A stretch of 12,338 bases of DNA from NCBI GenBank assembly GCA_963532425.1, contig CAUSKK010000030.1, positions 1 through 12,338 on the forward strand. Reading direction: 5' to 3'. The first letter of the stretch is position 1. Each line of letters begins with the position of its first letter. This stretch comes from CAUSKK01 sp963532425. GTDB taxonomy: Bacteria > Pseudomonadota > Gammaproteobacteria > Cardiobacteriales > Cardiobacteriaceae. Both the position numbers and the translations under genes were made by a program. A model generated the notes under the pieces. It worked only from the letters and a program-made list of their open reading frames with translations, was not told where the DNA came from and did not search any database. This document shows, piece by piece, positions 11,582 to 12,338 of this stretch.

Positions 11582-12338
11582 ATGTTGAAAAAATCCCCCC
11601 TGCTGCTGTTGCTGCTGGCCACGTTGGCCAGCGCCGCCTCGGAAGCGACGAAGAACGATAATCCGGCCCCGGCCGTGGCCGAGGAATCAGCCTCCGAAGG
11701 AAGCGGTTCGACTCGGGCGCTGCCCTCGCTGAGCGCTTCCGAGGGAAGCGCTTCGGCCCAGCAGAAATCAGCGCCGGACGAGGCCACCGCCGCCCGACTG
11801 GCCGAAGCCAAGGCCGCCTATAAAAATCAGGAATACGACCAGGCCCGGGAGCTCTGGCAGCCGCTGGCCGAGGCCGGCAACGCCGATGCCCAAAATAATC
11901 TGGCCATTCTCTACACCAAGGGCCAGGGCGTCGCACAGGACTACGCCCAGGCCCGTCAGTGGTTTGAAAAGGCCGCCGCCGCCGGCCACGTCAAGGCCCA
12001 AAGCAATCTGGGCCTCATGTATGAGCGGGGCCAGGGCGTCGAACGGGACTATGTCCAGGCGCGGGAGTGGTTTGAAAAGGCCGCCGCCACCGGCCATGCC
12101 CAGGCCCAGATGCATCTGGGCTATCTCTACGATGAGGGGCTGGGCGTGCCGCAGGACTATGCCCAGGCCCGGGAGTGGTACGAGAAGGCCGCCGCCGGGG
12201 GCAACGACGATGCCCTGTTCAATCTGGGCCTGCTCTATAAAAACGGCAAGGGCGTCGAACAGGACTACAGCCAGGCGCTGGAATGGTTCGAGAAAGCCGC
12301 CGCCGCCGGCCACCCCCCGGCCCAATTCCATCTGGGTG
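11582..12338 (+). CDS. Secreted Sel1-like repeat protein, 3' end beyond window (Sel1 gene 5, partial)
   Basis: The first 252 codons are present and no stop is reached. A GGAGGA site lies 5 nt before the ATG. The signal peptide is MLKKSPLLLLLLATLASAAS, with cleavage likely after the ASA or SAA motif near residue 18-19; no lipobox. A linker (about 20-66) contains one EGSGSTRALPSLSAS unit and EGSASA from the hairpin repeat. The cap (LAEAKAAYKNQEYDQARELW and QPLAEAG, 73-99) closely matches both caps of Sel1 gene 4. SLRs follow: AQNNLAILYTKGQGV, AQSNLGLMYERGQGV, AQMHLGYLYDEGLGV, ALFNLGLLYKNGKGV, and the start of a fifth at the window edge. Function unknown; it is probably part of the same paralogue array. 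Confidence 0.87.
   Translation, partial: MLKKSPLLLLLLATLASAASEATKNDNPAPAVAEESASEGSGSTRALPSLSASEGSASAQQKSAPDEATAARLAEAKAAYKNQEYDQARELWQPLAEAGNADAQNNLAILYTKGQGVAQDYAQARQWFEKAAAAGHVKAQSNLGLMYERGQGVERDYVQAREWFEKAAATGHAQAQMHLGYLYDEGLGVPQDYAQAREWYEKAAAGGNDDALFNLGLLYKNGKGVEQDYSQALEWFEKAAAAGHPPAQFHLG
11699..11740 (+). repeat. 42-nt hairpin repeat in Sel1 gene 5 linker
   Basis: This is the fourth copy in the window and appears identical in its 42 nt to 10510-10551. A perfect GAAGCGCTTC follows at 11745-11754. It occupies the same place, between signal peptide and cap, as in Sel1 genes 2 and 4. Confidence 0.85.

Noticed and set aside
1204..11754. Known uptake or iterated words (HIP1, Neisseria DUS, Haemophilus USS)
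   Set aside because: GAAGCGCTTC is not the same as GCGATCGC, GCCGTCTGAA or AAGTGCGGT; only the behaviour is comparable.
8599..12338. Lipoprotein nature of the exported Sel1 proteins
   Set aside because: None of the four signal peptides has a Cys at the cleavage region, so lipid anchoring is not supported.
1..12338. Insertion sequence, transposase, integrase, tRNA or rRNA gene
   Set aside because: No transposase or integrase motif, no CCA-ended cloverleaf and no rRNA-like stretch was recognised on either strand.

Overview
The window looks like chromosomal DNA of a gammaproteobacterium. The main evidence is a minus-strand run tilS-pyrG-kdsA-eno-ftsB (positions 5636 down to 210), the gene order I know from Pseudomonas-type gammaproteobacteria. 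I cannot name a genus. Base composition is GC-rich in most genes and becomes AT-rich toward the left end (positions 1-209).

Left half, minus strand: tilS (tRNA-Ile lysidine synthetase), pyrG (CTP synthase), kdsA (Kdo-8-phosphate synthase, with the residue set of the metal-dependent class), eno (enolase) and ftsB (divisome protein). Junctions are tight: 30 nt between tilS and pyrG, a 4-nt GTGA overlap for pyrG/kdsA, a 59-nt spacer before eno, and a 1-nt TAATG overlap for eno/ftsB. hemL (glutamate-1-semialdehyde aminomutase) is divergent on the plus strand, with only 12 bp between it and tilS. It ends at a clear intrinsic terminator.

Right half, plus strand: five consecutive Sel1-like-repeat (SLR) genes, the last cut by the window edge. 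The first has an N-terminal membrane segment. The other four have signal peptides without a lipobox and are probably periplasmic or secreted. All five have a helical cap followed by 36-residue SLRs. Partner or function cannot be read from the sequence.

The most unusual signal is a 10-bp palindrome, GAAGCGCTTC, with 20 perfect copies in 12.3 kb (about 0.01 expected by chance at equal base frequencies) plus many one-mismatch copies. It occurs (a) inside conserved codons of eno, kdsA and tilS, read in different frames; (b) as an inverted pair forming the hemL terminator; (c) as 16 copies in a 706-bp gene-free region (7893-8598), spaced about 30 bp or multiples of it; and (d) as the end modules of a 42-nt hairpin-forming repeat inserted in frame, four times, between the signal peptide and the SLR domain of three of the Sel1 proteins. 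A fourth Sel1 protein has an unrelated triplicated 93-nt repeat at the equivalent place. Together this suggests a highly iterated palindrome with an associated REP-like element that has colonised gene ends, spacers and protein linkers next to a recombining Sel1 paralogue array.
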